Virus record (IMG/VR): IMGVR_UViG_3300032294_001228
Span: 54,685 to 118,684 of that record
Direction: 5' to 3' (one strand)
Length of the DNA: 64,000 nucleotides
Origin: a virus
The notes under the pieces were generated by a model. The model worked only from the letters and a program-made list of their open reading frames with translations, was not told the DNA's origin and searched no databases. Shown piece after piece: positions 8,018 through 15,868 of the stretch (positions are counted from its first letter, which is position 1; every line of letters begins with the position of its first letter). Made by a program: the position numbers and the translations under genes.

Positions 8018-8536
8018 TTAAGCTGACCTGGACCATTCAGCGTAGATCCTATTATTATCCCAACAGCAGATCATTAGCTTAAATCCAAATAGTTCTGATA
8101 GTTTTACGTGTTCTTCAATAGACCACTGATAAAAATTTATATCCTTGCATTCGTCGTTGCCATGATCTGCGATTCCAGGATTACATCGCCAATAGATGCG
8201 TGCGGTAGGTTTAAGACAATTAATCACACAGGCGATCTGATTCATGATAGTTAGCTTGTCGCCAAAATTAATACTGCCTAGGCATAGTGCAACATCAAAA
8301 CGATCGACAGTATTAAATTTTTCTATACTAACTTTATAGTCGGCAGCATCATTAGCAGGATCTATACCTACAAGATTAACTATGCGAGATTTGAATTCGT
8401 TAAACCCGCAACCAACATCTAAGACTAGTTCATTAGACTGTATTTTGTCTACTAATGCCCAGCCAGAATACTGATATCGATCTATGTCTGATTTCCACAC
8501 TGTGGAAAAATATTTGTCAAGTTCTTCTTGTTTCAT
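8018..8536 (-). CDS. Class I SAM-dependent methyltransferase-like protein
   Basis: 172 aa. Motif I 'LVLDVGCGFNEFK' (residues 33-45) is the SAM-binding glycine loop, 'VGIDPAND' is the acidic end of strand 2 and 'FDVALCLGSINFGD' the post-motif IV region. The later part 'CLKPTARIYWRCNPG' corresponds to strand 5. Small UbiE/COQ5-like fold. The substrate is unknown. It is transcribed toward phoH, probably in the same minus-strand unit. Confidence 0.72.
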   Translation of the reverse strand: MKQEELDKYFSTVWKSDIDRYQYSGWALVDKIQSNELVLDVGCGFNEFKSRIVNLVGIDPANDAADYKVSIEKFNTVDRFDVALCLGSINFGDKLTIMNQIACVINCLKPTARIYWRCNPGIADHGNDECKDINFYQWSIEEHVKLSELFGFKLMICCWDNNRIYAEWSRSA

Positions 8537-8565
8537 AAGTAATTATATACGTAGTTAACTTATTT

Positions 8566-9150
8566 ATGAATTTACCTAATCACATATTTTTTACTGGAGC
8601 ACCAGGTAGTCGTTGGAGCGGCATAGCGCAGACTATCGAATCTATTCCTGGGTTTAATACCAGCGACCGTAATCCCAATCGTGAATACACACACAATAAC
8701 TACAGTGGGCATCTAGGTGCTTACTTTGGCGAAGGTATGGAATGTATATTAATTACCAATGGCGATTACATAGATAGACAGTGGGCAGAGCCTGGCGGTA
8801 CCAAGCTGATTAAAAGCCATGAGTGGGCCTTCCATTTAACCGGTATACGTAAGAAAAAACAGTGGCGAGATAGCTGGGTTATGATGGTATATCGACCTGA
8901 CATGGCTTGCTACAGCTGGTGGCATGAAGCAGGTGGATTTAACATTAAATACCCCAACTATAGTGCATATAAAAACAGCAACAATATGCTGACTGAAATT
9001 GTCAAACAAAATGAGGCAATTTTGGCTTACGGAAAGATAAATAACTGCAAGTGGGAGTATTTTACTTCTTCTTGGATATCCGAGAATTTCGGTGTAGAAA
9101 TAGATGTAGCTAAGGTCTGGCCAGATATATTAGTTACATTAATTAAATAA
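8566..9150 (+). CDS. Sulfotransferase-like P-loop protein
   Basis: 194 aa. 'HIFFTGAPGSRWSGIAQ' (residues 6-22) resembles the 5'-phosphosulfate-binding loop of sulfotransferases or an atypical P-loop, and 'SWVMMVYRPDMACYSWW' (about 104-120) sits where the family's R-D/P 3'-phosphate motif is found. I recognise homologues in T4-like cyanophages ('PNHIFFTGAPGS.WSG'). The acceptor is unknown; host surface glycan or a phage glycan are possibilities. The start codon follows the divergent methyltransferase by 29 nt. No SD is obvious. Confidence 0.62.
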   Translation: MNLPNHIFFTGAPGSRWSGIAQTIESIPGFNTSDRNPNREYTHNNYSGHLGAYFGEGMECILITNGDYIDRQWAEPGGTKLIKSHEWAFHLTGIRKKKQWRDSWVMMVYRPDMACYSWWHEAGGFNIKYPNYSAYKNSNNMLTEIVKQNEAILAYGKINNCKWEYFTSSWISENFGVEIDVAKVWPDILVTLIK

Positions 9151-9153
9151 ATA
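9146..9153 (+). promoter_or_regulatory. Late promoter box AATAAATA
   Basis: Overlaps the end of the upstream gene and precedes the diiron protein gene at 9176, with an AAGGAAA ribosome binding site between. Confidence 0.45.
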
Positions 9154-9175
9154 ACTTTATATAAAGGAAATTAAC

Positions 9176-9865
9176 ATGAACTCAAAACAATTTGTTGCTA
9201 AACTAGCACAAGATAATGAAGCACTATTTCAAGCAAGTGAAATGAACGTTGAAGCATATTTTAATAGTAATCCAACAACTGAACAACTAGTTGAACACTT
9301 CACAGGCCGTATGGTTAATGAACGTATGAACATGGTTGAAATCTCAGCTAAGATTGCTAGTGCACCAGCTTCAACAACTACAGAAGAACTAGCATTACTA
9401 AGCAAACAAGCATTAGATGAAGCTAATCACTTCCGTATGGTTAAAGAAGTTATTGAACACATCACAGGCAAAGAAGTTGACGTAGAAGCTGCTATTTCGG
9501 CAGAAGCTGCAAAACCAACTGCTAAAGGTGCTGCACTATTAGCCAAATACGAAGCAGAAAGCGATCCATTAGCTCTTGCAGCTTATCAGTTTATCGCTGA
9601 AGGTCGTGCAGAACGTGTATGGAACAAAATGGCTGAATGTATTCAAGACGAATTCATTTCAACAACATACGCTAAAATTGCTCGCGATGAAGGCTTCCAC
9701 AGCAACATCGGCCGTCGTAGTTTAGAGTTATTAGCTACTGATGCTGAAACACAAGCACGTGTAGAAGAAATTGCTCGCACAATGCGCATGGACTTGTTTG
9801 CTATTAGCTGCATGAACACAACTGCAACAGCAGAAGCTAAAAAATTAATGGGTGTTGCTTACTAA
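9176..9865 (+). CDS. Ferritin-like diiron protein
   Basis: 229 aa, almost entirely helical. Two ExxH metal motifs can be seen, 'LDEANHFRMV' (about residues 80-89) and 'ARDEGFHSN' (about 168-176), each preceded by a helix with an upstream Glu (around E47-E55 and 'AEGRAERVW' near 140). This is the E..ExxH / E..ExxH layout of ferritin-like diiron oxidases and hydroxylases (PaaA/PaaC, MiaE and aldehyde-oxygenase relatives). Subfamily and substrate cannot be assigned. It has its own late promoter and terminator, forming a monocistronic, probably abundant transcript; codon choice is also unusually regular. Confidence 0.68.
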   Translation: MNSKQFVAKLAQDNEALFQASEMNVEAYFNSNPTTEQLVEHFTGRMVNERMNMVEISAKIASAPASTTTEELALLSKQALDEANHFRMVKEVIEHITGKEVDVEAAISAEAAKPTAKGAALLAKYEAESDPLALAAYQFIAEGRAERVWNKMAECIQDEFISTTYAKIARDEGFHSNIGRRSLELLATDAETQARVEEIARTMRMDLFAISCMNTTATAEAKKLMGVAY

Positions 9866-9890
9866 GCATAATTAATTTTATAAGCACAGG

Positions 9891-9915
9891 AAAGGGAGCT
9901 TATGCTCCCTTTTTT
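9891..9915 (+). terminator. Rho-independent terminator
   Basis: AAAGGGAGC (9891-9899), TTAT loop, GCTCCCTTT (9904-9912), then a T-rich tail. It terminates the diiron gene. The loop contains an ATG that opens the following reading frame. Confidence 0.85.
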
Positions 9916-9919
9916 ATTG

Positions 9920-10153
9920 ATGACAAAAGATTACACAAGATATGTAAAATGGTTTGCCGCTACGATGATTTTATGCGCTATGCCGTTGCACATCTTAGGC
10001 ATCACCCCGTACAATAGTATATTACAAATTGTAGGTGCACTTAGTTGGGTGTATGTTGGCGTCAAGTGGAATGAACGCTCACTTGTGCTTAATTTTCTTC
10101 CGCAGATTTTTATGATTATTGCCGGACTTATTTACTTTGCATATTTTAAATGA
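9920..10153 (+). CDS. Small integral membrane protein
   Basis: 77 aa from the ATG at 9920. An in-frame ATG at 9902 exists but lies inside the loop of the terminator, so the later start is preferred. Three hydrophobic segments ('WFAATMILCAMPLHILGI', 'ILQIVGALSWVYVGV', 'FLPQIFMIIAGLIYFAY') predict three membrane helices. No family assigned. The stop overlaps the next ATG (ATGA), suggesting coupling to the amidotransferase. Confidence 0.6.
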   Translation: MTKDYTRYVKWFAATMILCAMPLHILGITPYNSILQIVGALSWVYVGVKWNERSLVLNFLPQIFMIIAGLIYFAYFK

Positions 10154-10689
10154 AAATAGCAATCAGTCAACGAGAAATAGTACACAATAATATCACATAC
10201 GATTGCCTTGAACAAGGGTGGTATAGGTCATTGTCTCAGCATGAAATACGACCAATCCCCAATGTTTCAAATATTGCCTTAGATTTTGACATGTTGATAT
10301 TGTCTGGTGGTAACACTAGTCCCAATCGCACTACAACAGAAACAATGTATTATAATATAGCATTGTTGAAAGGTGTGCCGATATTAGGTGTCTGTCATGG
10401 TGCATTTTTTATAAATGAATTTTATGGCGGTATTAATCAACCTATAGCAGGGCATCAAAACACTGCTCATAAAGTTGTACTAGATGGATACGAAGAATAT
10501 GTTAATAGCTTTCACACTAACAGCATCGGCCTAATAGGTAGAGATTTATTGCCTTTAGCAATCTGCCCACAAGATAATACTGTAGAAGCATTCAAACATG
10601 CCAGCCTGCCCATATGGGGCACTGTGTGGCATCCTGAACGTACTGGAGGATTTATACCAAAAGATTTACATAGGATATTAAATGCCTAA
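10150..10689 (+). CDS. Class I glutamine amidotransferase-like hydrolase (peptidase C26/PuuD type)
   Basis: 179 aa. Nucleophile elbow 'ILGVCHGAFF' (Cys near residue 82), 'ILSGG' oxyanion region (about 51-55), and the catalytic His/Glu pair in 'VWHPERTGG' (about 157-165). It is shorter than PuuD (254 aa) but carries the complete Cys-His-Glu triad. Stand-alone members hydrolyse gamma-glutamyl amides or act in nucleotide-sugar and capsule loci. The substrate here is unknown. It overlaps the following P-loop gene. Confidence 0.78.
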   Translation: MKIAISQREIVHNNITYDCLEQGWYRSLSQHEIRPIPNVSNIALDFDMLILSGGNTSPNRTTTETMYYNIALLKGVPILGVCHGAFFINEFYGGINQPIAGHQNTAHKVVLDGYEEYVNSFHTNSIGLIGRDLLPLAICPQDNTVEAFKHASLPIWGTVWHPERTGGFIPKDLHRILNA

Positions 10690-11317
10690 GATGCTGATAC
10701 TTACAGGACCGCAAGGTGCTGGCAATCATCTGTGGAGTAAAATATTCAGCTTACATCCTGAAGTCTATGGGTGGAAAACTCTACTAGACAACTATTGGGA
10801 GGCACATCGTTTCTCAGAGCCATTTGCCCAACACTGGCGTGATCATGCGCTATTAGATGACTTTGATTGGTCGCAGAGTGACTATTACTTTACCAGTATC
10901 AGCTGTCCGTTAGGTATCATAGGCAGTGAAGTGAATCCTGTATGGAATCCAAATGTGGCAAAATTTGCTGAACGTGTCGCTAGTTTAGGTATTGAGATAG
11001 AAGTAGCTGTTATAGGTCGCGATCAAACGATACTGGCTAATCAACAGACTCGTATCCGTACTCAATCCACAGTAGATATGCTATTAACACAGTTACCTGA
11101 TATTATTGATCCAACGTTTTTAAGTTACGAATTATTATATCTATACAAACAAGACTATCTTAAAAGTTTAAAATTTAATATACCTGTGGCCTGGAATGAC
11201 CCTAGAGTTAATAGCATACTCGCTGATGATGCTAATGCCAAATACATTCACAGTGTGGAGTATAATCCTCTAGATGAGGGTAATAAACAAGGGATAACAT
11301 TCGCAAATAAACCATGA
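10682..11317 (+). CDS. Sulfotransferase/kinase-like P-loop protein, copy 1 of tandem pair
   Basis: 211 aa. N-terminal 'MLILTGPQGAGNHLWSKIFSLH' (from residue 4) is a P-loop-like GxxGxGNH in which the usual GK[ST] is replaced by GNH, as in phosphosulfate-binding loops. Later 'NDPRV' and 'KYIHSVE' motifs recur in the next protein, so the two are paralogues by tandem duplication. Function unknown; a glycan-modifying sulfotransferase or kinase is plausible. Overlaps both neighbours by a few bases. Confidence 0.6.
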   Translation: MPKMLILTGPQGAGNHLWSKIFSLHPEVYGWKTLLDNYWEAHRFSEPFAQHWRDHALLDDFDWSQSDYYFTSISCPLGIIGSEVNPVWNPNVAKFAERVASLGIEIEVAVIGRDQTILANQQTRIRTQSTVDMLLTQLPDIIDPTFLSYELLYLYKQDYLKSLKFNIPVAWNDPRVNSILADDANAKYIHSVEYNPLDEGNKQGITFANKP

Positions 11318-11967
11318 AGAAACTACTGATCATAACGGGTCCTCAGGGCAGTGGAAATCACGTGTTCAGCCGCATATTCAGCATGCACGAATGTGTGGGT
11401 GGGTGGAAAGAACTAGTAGACAAGTATTGGGTACCTAGTGATCTAGAGCCCTTTGCCGAATATTGGGTCTACCCTGAACGTCTAACTACAGATGCCTTTG
11501 AAGGATACGAATATTGGTTGGCTAATGTAAGTGTGCCCTTTGTCTACGATGGTGTGCGTCAAACTCCTAAGATCCTAGAGTTTGCCCAAAGAGCCAAATC
11601 ATTAGGCATAGATGTTTCTATAGCTATAATTGTGCGTGATCAAAATATACAAGCAGCGCAACAGTTGCGAGTGCGAAAGGAAATAACCTTGCCTATAGCG
11701 CAGGAATACTACTACAATCACCTCTTAACCAGCAATTTTCCTGTATATTTCTTGGATAATGAGGCCTTATTTTTACACCGTGAGCACTATCTTAAATACG
11801 TCAGCAGACTATTAGATTTTCCCGTTTGTTGGTATGATCCTAGAGTATTTAAATTCATCGAAGAAGATCCCAATCGCAAGTATGTCAAACATGTAGAAGA
11901 ATATTGGTTAGACCAAGAAGTATGGCACGGTATACAGCCCAAGAGTGCTCGCGGTCTAGATAAATAA
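11314..11967 (+). CDS. Sulfotransferase/kinase-like P-loop protein, copy 2 of tandem pair
   Basis: 217 aa, ATGA overlap with copy 1. Shares 'LLIITGPQGSGNHVFSRIFSMH', 'GGWKELVDKYW', 'AIIVRDQN', 'WYDPRVFKF' and 'KYVKHVEEYW' with equivalent places in copy 1. Divergence is considerable, so the duplication is old or both were acquired together. The Lys of a true Walker A is absent here too. A late box overlaps its stop. Confidence 0.6.
   Translation: MKKLLIITGPQGSGNHVFSRIFSMHECVGGWKELVDKYWVPSDLEPFAEYWVYPERLTTDAFEGYEYWLANVSVPFVYDGVRQTPKILEFAQRAKSLGIDVSIAIIVRDQNIQAAQQLRVRKEITLPIAQEYYYNHLLTSNFPVYFLDNEALFLHREHYLKYVSRLLDFPVCWYDPRVFKFIEEDPNRKYVKHVEEYWLDQEVWHGIQPKSARGLDK
11959..11966 (+). promoter_or_regulatory. 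Late promoter box GATAAATA
   Basis: Overlaps the stop of the P-loop gene, 19 nt before the next start at 11986; an AGAGTAGGA ribosome binding site lies between. Confidence 0.5.
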
Positions 11968-11985
11968 TGTAAAGAGTAGGAAATT

Positions 11986-12528
11986 ATGAGTAAAGTAATC
12001 ACTGACGTAATTGAAAATACCAAAGAAATCTTTATGACTGACAGCAGTCTGGCTACTCTGCTAGATTTTGAACGTGTTTTAGATGAACTTGATCTATATG
12101 TGTTTGCACATTGGAAAGATGGCGAACTTGTTGAAGGTCCAGTTTATGAAAAATATTTTGTAACTTGTACATTCATGTGGCCTTACAAACTAATGCCAGA
12201 TCCACGTGGAGGTGAGCGCCTAATAGACTACGACTGCGAAGTATATTATGCTAAAGATACACTAGAATATCCTATTAAGGTCAAAACGCCAGATGATTTT
12301 GAGCCAGGCACTAAAATGCCTAAAATGGGCAAAAAACCCGTTTGGTTAGTGACAGTAGTTATGCCTAAGAAACTCATGCAAGAAATACAACAAGGCAGTC
12401 TAGATTTAGAAAGTGCTACTCTTGACATGGAAGACATTGAAAAAGCCTACGAGGAAGGAGAAGGTAACGAAGCTAGTTTTTCTCCAGAAGATGAGATGAA
12501 TCAAAACAATGCACAATTACAATTTTAA
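11986..12528 (+). CDS. Conserved hypothetical acidic protein
   Basis: 180 aa. The middle has alternating beta and loop segments ('YFVTCTFMWPYKLMPDP', 'VWLVTVVMPKKLMQEIQ') and the C-terminal 45 residues are strongly acidic and disordered. It reads like a T4-like phage conserved late protein, but I cannot name it. It has a late box and a good SD, and is followed by a coupled gene. Possibly a virion or assembly protein; this is inferred from promoter class only. Confidence 0.6.
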   Translation: MSKVITDVIENTKEIFMTDSSLATLLDFERVLDELDLYVFAHWKDGELVEGPVYEKYFVTCTFMWPYKLMPDPRGGERLIDYDCEVYYAKDTLEYPIKVKTPDDFEPGTKMPKMGKKPVWLVTVVMPKKLMQEIQQGSLDLESATLDMEDIEKAYEEGEGNEASFSPEDEMNQNNAQLQF

Positions 12529-12529
12529 T

Positions 12530-13084
12530 ATGCTAAAAGAAAACTTAGAGCACGGTGATCTTAAACGATTGATTCACTCTGAACTGCACATTGACGAATA
12601 CAAAAGTAAAATGGGAGATGATGCAGATATTTGTGTGTTAAGTTTTAAAGTTTCAGGTAAAGAACCTAGTACTGATTTAGTTAACTTCATCGAAAAAGGT
12701 TACGATTATGTATTAGATGCGGACGTAAGTTCAGGAGAAAAGGAGGGCGGAGATTACTTAGTCTTTGTCGAACTAGATAGAACTCCAGAACTACCTAGTC
12801 AGATATTTCAAATAATTGAGGATATTTTAAATTTAACAAAGCAAGACCTAGCTGATTGGCGTTTCCGTTATCGCAAATCCCCAACAGATTATGATCTTAC
12901 TGAGGATAATTTGGAAAAAATTGTTCCGCTTACCCCAGACACATATAATAAGAAATATGAAAAAGAGCAACGAGACCAAAAAGAACTCGATGCTCTTAAA
13001 ACAGCCGCTGGTGTAGATGTAGATGCCACTGCACCTGTGAATGATTTTACGGAGAGCCTAAGAGTAGCGGCAGGACTAAAATAA
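12530..13084 (+). CDS. Conserved hypothetical protein paired with the upstream gene
   Basis: 184 aa from the ATG at 12530, one base after the upstream stop. An in-frame ATG at 12509 would add seven residues and overlap the upstream gene by 20 nt. It has an alpha/beta N-terminal region and 'LADWRFRYRKSPTDYDLTE' near residue 110, followed by a charged helical tail ending 'SLRVAAGLK'. That ending recurs in the 64-aa protein at 15073 ('LKSAAGLI') and at residues 165-171 here ('KTAAGVD'). Function unknown. It lies directly upstream of the endolysin. Confidence 0.58.
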   Translation: MLKENLEHGDLKRLIHSELHIDEYKSKMGDDADICVLSFKVSGKEPSTDLVNFIEKGYDYVLDADVSSGEKEGGDYLVFVELDRTPELPSQIFQIIEDILNLTKQDLADWRFRYRKSPTDYDLTEDNLEKIVPLTPDTYNKKYEKEQRDQKELDALKTAAGVDVDATAPVNDFTESLRVAAGLK

Positions 13085-13103
13085 TTTTTGAAAGGAATCA
13101 ACT

Positions 13104-13946
13104 ATGCAAATCACAGCAGGACATATCAAAGCACTATTTCCCAAATACAAATATCCAGAAGATCTAGCTGAAGCCCTAACAGAATCTTTTGACAAGTATG
13201 ATATCAATACTGTCAATCGTGCGGCAGGTTTCCTAGCACAATGCGGACATGAAAGTGCTGGATTTACTATTTTACAAGAAAACTTAAACTATAGTGCCGA
13301 CGGTTTGAACAAGATATTTAAGAAATACTTTCCAACAGTAGCAGATGCTACACCTTATGCTCGCAATCCACAAAAGATCGCTAACAAGGTCTACGGTGGA
13401 CGTATGGGCAACGGTCCTGAGTCCAGTGGTGATGGCTACAAGTTCCGTGGTCGCGGTGCTATCCAGTTAACTGGTCGTGACAACTACACACAGTTTGCCA
13501 AAGCTGTAGGTCTTACATTAGATGAAGCTGTAGCAGACTTAGAAACACTTGACGGTGCTATCGAGTCAGCTTGCTGGTTCTGGAAGAAGAACGGCTTAAA
13601 TGCTATCTGTGACAAAGATGATCTTGTTCTAATGACTAAGCGTATCAACGGTGGCACTATCGGTCTTGAAGATCGTAAGAAACACTACGAACATGCTAAA
13701 CACGTATTAGGTGGCGATCATGTAGCCGAATCACATAGTGCGCCGGCCGCTACAGAATATGTAACAGTACGTTTAGGAAGTAACAACGACACAGTTAAAG
13801 CAGTGCAACGAGCATTAGGATTAACAGCAGATGGTGCATTTGGTCCTGGCACAGAACGTGCAGTCAAAGCCTGGCAAACTAAAAATGGGCTAGCCGCTGA
13901 CGGTATCGTTGGTCCTGCTACTATTAAAAAGATGCTAGGCGAATAA
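13104..13946 (+). CDS. Endolysin: GH19 chitinase-like muramidase with C-terminal peptidoglycan-binding domain
   Basis: 280 aa. The N-terminal GH19-like domain (residues 1-200) has the catalytic Glu in 'QCGHESAGF' (near residue 52) and the hallmark 'FRGRGAIQLTGRDNY' (about 114-128). The C-terminal PG_binding_1 domain ('LGSNNDTVKAVQRALGLTADGAFGPGTERAVKAWQ', about 219-253) has the usual repeats. GH19 phage endolysins cleave the glycan strand of murein. No signal peptide is visible, so it depends on the downstream holin. Followed within 2 nt by the spanin-like genes, a typical lysis cassette. SD AAAGGA. Confidence 0.92.
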   Translation: MQITAGHIKALFPKYKYPEDLAEALTESFDKYDINTVNRAAGFLAQCGHESAGFTILQENLNYSADGLNKIFKKYFPTVADATPYARNPQKIANKVYGGRMGNGPESSGDGYKFRGRGAIQLTGRDNYTQFAKAVGLTLDEAVADLETLDGAIESACWFWKKNGLNAICDKDDLVLMTKRINGGTIGLEDRKKHYEHAKHVLGGDHVAESHSAPAATEYVTVRLGSNNDTVKAVQRALGLTADGAFGPGTERAVKAWQTKNGLAADGIVGPATIKKMLGE

Positions 13947-13947
13947 C

Positions 13948-14394
13948 ATGTGGTTATTACACTTCTTACCTGACAGTTTCTTACATACTATCATTAATAT
14001 AGTTCTATTTGCAGGATTAGGACTTACAGTTATAGGGTTCTTTTTGATAGGATTCATTCCTGGAGCACGTAACTACAAAACATTGGTACAAATTTTAGGT
14101 GTTGTTCTGTTAGTAGCAGGCATCTACTGGAAAGGTGGTTACGGTGTTGAGATGGAATGGCGTGCCCGTGTAGCAGAAGTTGAAAAGAAAGTAGCTATCG
14201 CAGAAGCCAAAGCTAAACAAGCTAACACTAAGGTACAAGAAAAAATCGTAACTAAGATCGTTAAGATCAAAGAAAAAGCTGAAATAGCCAAAGAAGGCAT
14301 ACGTAGAAATAAAGAAAAAATCAATGCAGAATGCAAACTCAGCGACGAAGCGGTCGCCGCTTATAATCAAAGTATCATCAAGGAGAAGAAATAA
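13948..14394 (+). CDS. Inner-membrane spanin-like protein (Rz-like)
   Basis: 148 aa. Two hydrophobic segments (about residues 12-35 and 43-62) are followed by a long Lys/Glu/Ala-rich coiled coil (70-130) with 'AEVEKKVAIAEAKAKQANTKV'. The membrane anchor plus periplasmic coiled coil and the position between endolysin and lipoprotein genes fit an i-spanin, although two transmembrane helices rather than one is atypical. The next ATG overlaps its stop. Confidence 0.65.
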   Translation: MWLLHFLPDSFLHTIINIVLFAGLGLTVIGFFLIGFIPGARNYKTLVQILGVVLLVAGIYWKGGYGVEMEWRARVAEVEKKVAIAEAKAKQANTKVQEKIVTKIVKIKEKAEIAKEGIRRNKEKINAECKLSDEAVAAYNQSIIKEKK

Positions 14395-14660
14395 TGCGTA
14401 ACTTACTCCTAGCCGGTTTATTGTTATTAACAGGTTGTGCTACATCGGTGCCGGTAACTATGAGTTTCCCACAGGCACCAGAAGCACTAGCTAAACCCTG
14501 CGATCTATTACTACCATTAGATCCCGCTAAACGTGAATTATCAGATCTATTAGAAAATACCACAGACAACTATGCCAAGGCCAAAGAATGTCATGCTAAG
14601 AGTAAGGCTTGGTTAGAATGGTACGAAACACAACGTAAAATATTTGAGGAAGTCAAATGA
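14394..14660 (+). CDS. Outer-membrane lipoprotein, candidate o-spanin 1
   Basis: 88 aa. Signal peptide with lipobox 'LLLLTGCAT' (Cys near residue 15), then a 70-residue hydrophilic domain with Pro-rich start and helical C-terminus ('YAKAKECHAKSKAWLEWYE'). Overlaps the i-spanin-like gene by one base. In Gram-negative phages the o-spanin lipoprotein pairs with Rz to fuse inner and outer membranes at lysis. Confidence 0.7.
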   Translation: MRNLLLAGLLLLTGCATSVPVTMSFPQAPEALAKPCDLLLPLDPAKRELSDLLENTTDNYAKAKECHAKSKAWLEWYETQRKIFEEVK

Positions 14661-15076
14661 AAAAATTAGCTATTGCTTTAACACTAGTCTTACTAACAGG
14701 TTGTGCGACTATACAACAGAGCACACTTTATCGTGCTTGGAATATGCCTAAGTTTGACAACAATGAATATAGCCAGATCAACACAATCCGTACAGTGGCT
14801 AACTTAGGTGCGGCTAAGTGTGGCACACCCGAAGTAGTGCCTGTGGTAGATAGCCTATTCTACAAGTCAGTAGAATTTAAAAATTATTCATCTAGTATTC
14901 CACACAATGAAGAAGTGATAAAGATGAGTGGTGAACTAGCAGAAATCATCAAAGGACTAAACACGAGATATCATGAGAAGGAACCTGTAAGTCCTTCATA
15001 TTGTACTCTCAAATTCGGCACTATTGAGAAAAACGCAGTAACAATACAAAATGTTATAGGAGCAAAACCACGATGA
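14657..15076 (+). CDS. Outer-membrane lipoprotein 2 in the lysis cassette
   Basis: 139 aa. Lipobox 'LVLLTGCAT' near residue 16, almost identical in signal region to the preceding lipoprotein, but the mature domain differs and carries a possible disulphide pair (Cys near 54 and near 118). It could be the real o-spanin, a second one, or an outer-membrane factor for superinfection exclusion. Two adjacent lipoproteins are more than the standard cassette needs. Confidence 0.65.
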   Translation: MKKLAIALTLVLLTGCATIQQSTLYRAWNMPKFDNNEYSQINTIRTVANLGAAKCGTPEVVPVVDSLFYKSVEFKNYSSSIPHNEEVIKMSGELAEIIKGLNTRYHEKEPVSPSYCTLKFGTIEKNAVTIQNVIGAKPR

Positions 15077-15267
15077 GTACCGTATCACAAGCACAAGAAT
15101 TAGATGCACAATATAAAGCTGGTAATTTATCAGCTAGTGAATATAAAGAACTATTAGAAGATCTTAAACATACTGCTGCCGTAAATGAAGCCGCAGGTGA
15201 TTTGGCAAAATTAACACAGATACATGAAGTATTAGATGGATTAAAGTCTGCCGCTGGCTTAATTTAA
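15073..15267 (+). CDS. Small helical hypothetical protein
   Basis: 64 aa, ATGA overlap with the lipoprotein gene. Alpha-helical, with no signal peptide or membrane segment. Residues 8-30 ('LDAQYKAGNLSASEYKELLEDL') resemble short helical-hairpin SHOCT-like peptides. Ends 'LDGLKSAAGLI'. Probably a late gene of the lysis operon; function unknown. Confidence 0.55.
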   Translation: MSTVSQAQELDAQYKAGNLSASEYKELLEDLKHTAAVNEAAGDLAKLTQIHEVLDGLKSAAGLI

Positions 15268-15275
15268 CCAAATGC

Positions 15276-15283
15276 AATAAATA
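15276..15283 (+). promoter_or_regulatory. Late promoter box AATAAATA for the holin
   Basis: Lies 31 nt before the holin ATG (15315), with a 'TAGGAG' ribosome binding site downstream. Confidence 0.5.
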
Positions 15284-15314
15284 CTATTATAATAAAGCAC
15301 TAGGAGCATAGACA

Positions 15315-15605
15315 ATGACATCAGCAGCAGAACAAAAAACAGCAGATTGGATGACCACTAAGTGGCGCCCATTGATGGCTGTAACATACATGGCTACAAT
15401 TTGGTTTGACTTCATCGTAGGTCCAATCATTTTTAACATATTACAATATCTTAATCCAGGTCAAGCTGTATCAAGCTGGACTCCTTTAACACTCCAAGGC
15501 GGTGGTTTATATCATTTGAGTATGGGTGCTATCTTAGGTATAGCGGCATTTACACGTGGTAAAGAAAAGATCGCGGAGATTGAAGCGGGAAAACCTCAGG
15601 GGTAG
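15315..15605 (+). CDS. Holin (3-TM family), zero-frame short product
   Basis: 96 aa. 'KWRPLMAVTYMATIWFDFIVGPIIFNIL' (residues 16-43) matches the Holin_3TMs family, followed by a second hydrophobic stretch near 69-80 ('LSMGAILGIAAFTRG') and a basic/acidic tail. It should form inner-membrane lesions that release the GH19 endolysin. Own late box and SD. The 3' end carries a frameshift signal (15587-15630), so this is the short form of two predicted products. Confidence 0.8.
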   Translation: MTSAAEQKTADWMTTKWRPLMAVTYMATIWFDFIVGPIIFNILQYLNPGQAVSSWTPLTLQGGGLYHLSMGAILGIAAFTRGKEKIAEIEAGKPQG

Positions 15606-15826
15606 GAACAGCCCCGGACGTAAGTGTTCCACAACAACCTCAATGGTTAAGTCAACCTGCACCAGAGAATAATGTTCCTGAGGCAGCCCCAGAGGTAATT
15701 CAAGAGTTTGAAGCGACTGAAATCGCAGATACTCAAGAGCTTGTGGAAATGCCTACAGAACCAGAGATTGCAGAAACTCCTGAAGCAGTAGATCCAAATC
15801 GCCCAGCGAGACGTAAGAAAAAATAA
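15315..15826 (+). CDS. Holin, predicted -1 frameshift long form (170 aa)
   Basis: Zero frame is read to Lys93 (15591-15593). After a -1 slip on GGGAAAA, reading resumes at 15593 and stays open for 77 codons to the TAA at 15824-15826. The extension is hydrophilic, Pro/Glu-rich, and ends in a basic cluster 'RPARRKKK', like the charged C-termini that regulate other holins. It has no usable start codon of its own and reads as coding in composition. If not a programmed event, the alternative is a one-base assembly error; the complete slippery site plus pseudoknot makes programming the better reading. Confidence 0.65.
15587..15630 (+). other. Programmed -1 ribosomal frameshift signal (slippery heptamer plus H-type pseudoknot)
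   Basis: Slippery heptamer G_GGA_AAA (15587-15593) is in the correct phase relative to the holin frame. A 5-nt spacer follows, then a pseudoknot. Stem 1 is GGGG (15599-15602) with CCCC (15612-15615); stem 2 is GGAACA (15605-15610) with TGTTCC (15625-15630). Loop 1 is 2 nt, the junction 1 nt and loop 3 is 9 nt. The zero-frame stop TAG is at 15603-15605. All elements match the canonical arrangement. Confidence 0.72.
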
Positions 15827-15839
15827 TCTAGTTTAGAAC

Positions 15840-15868
15840 TAGACATTAAATAAAAGGTAAGCTATAAT
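15840..15868 (+). promoter_or_regulatory. Sigma70-like promoter for the methyltransferase gene
   Basis: TAGACA (15840-15845), 17-nt spacer, TATAAT (15863-15868). The -10 lies in the left arm of the terminator hairpin (15852-15890), so initiation near 15875 starts inside the hairpin and avoids it. Confidence 0.6.
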
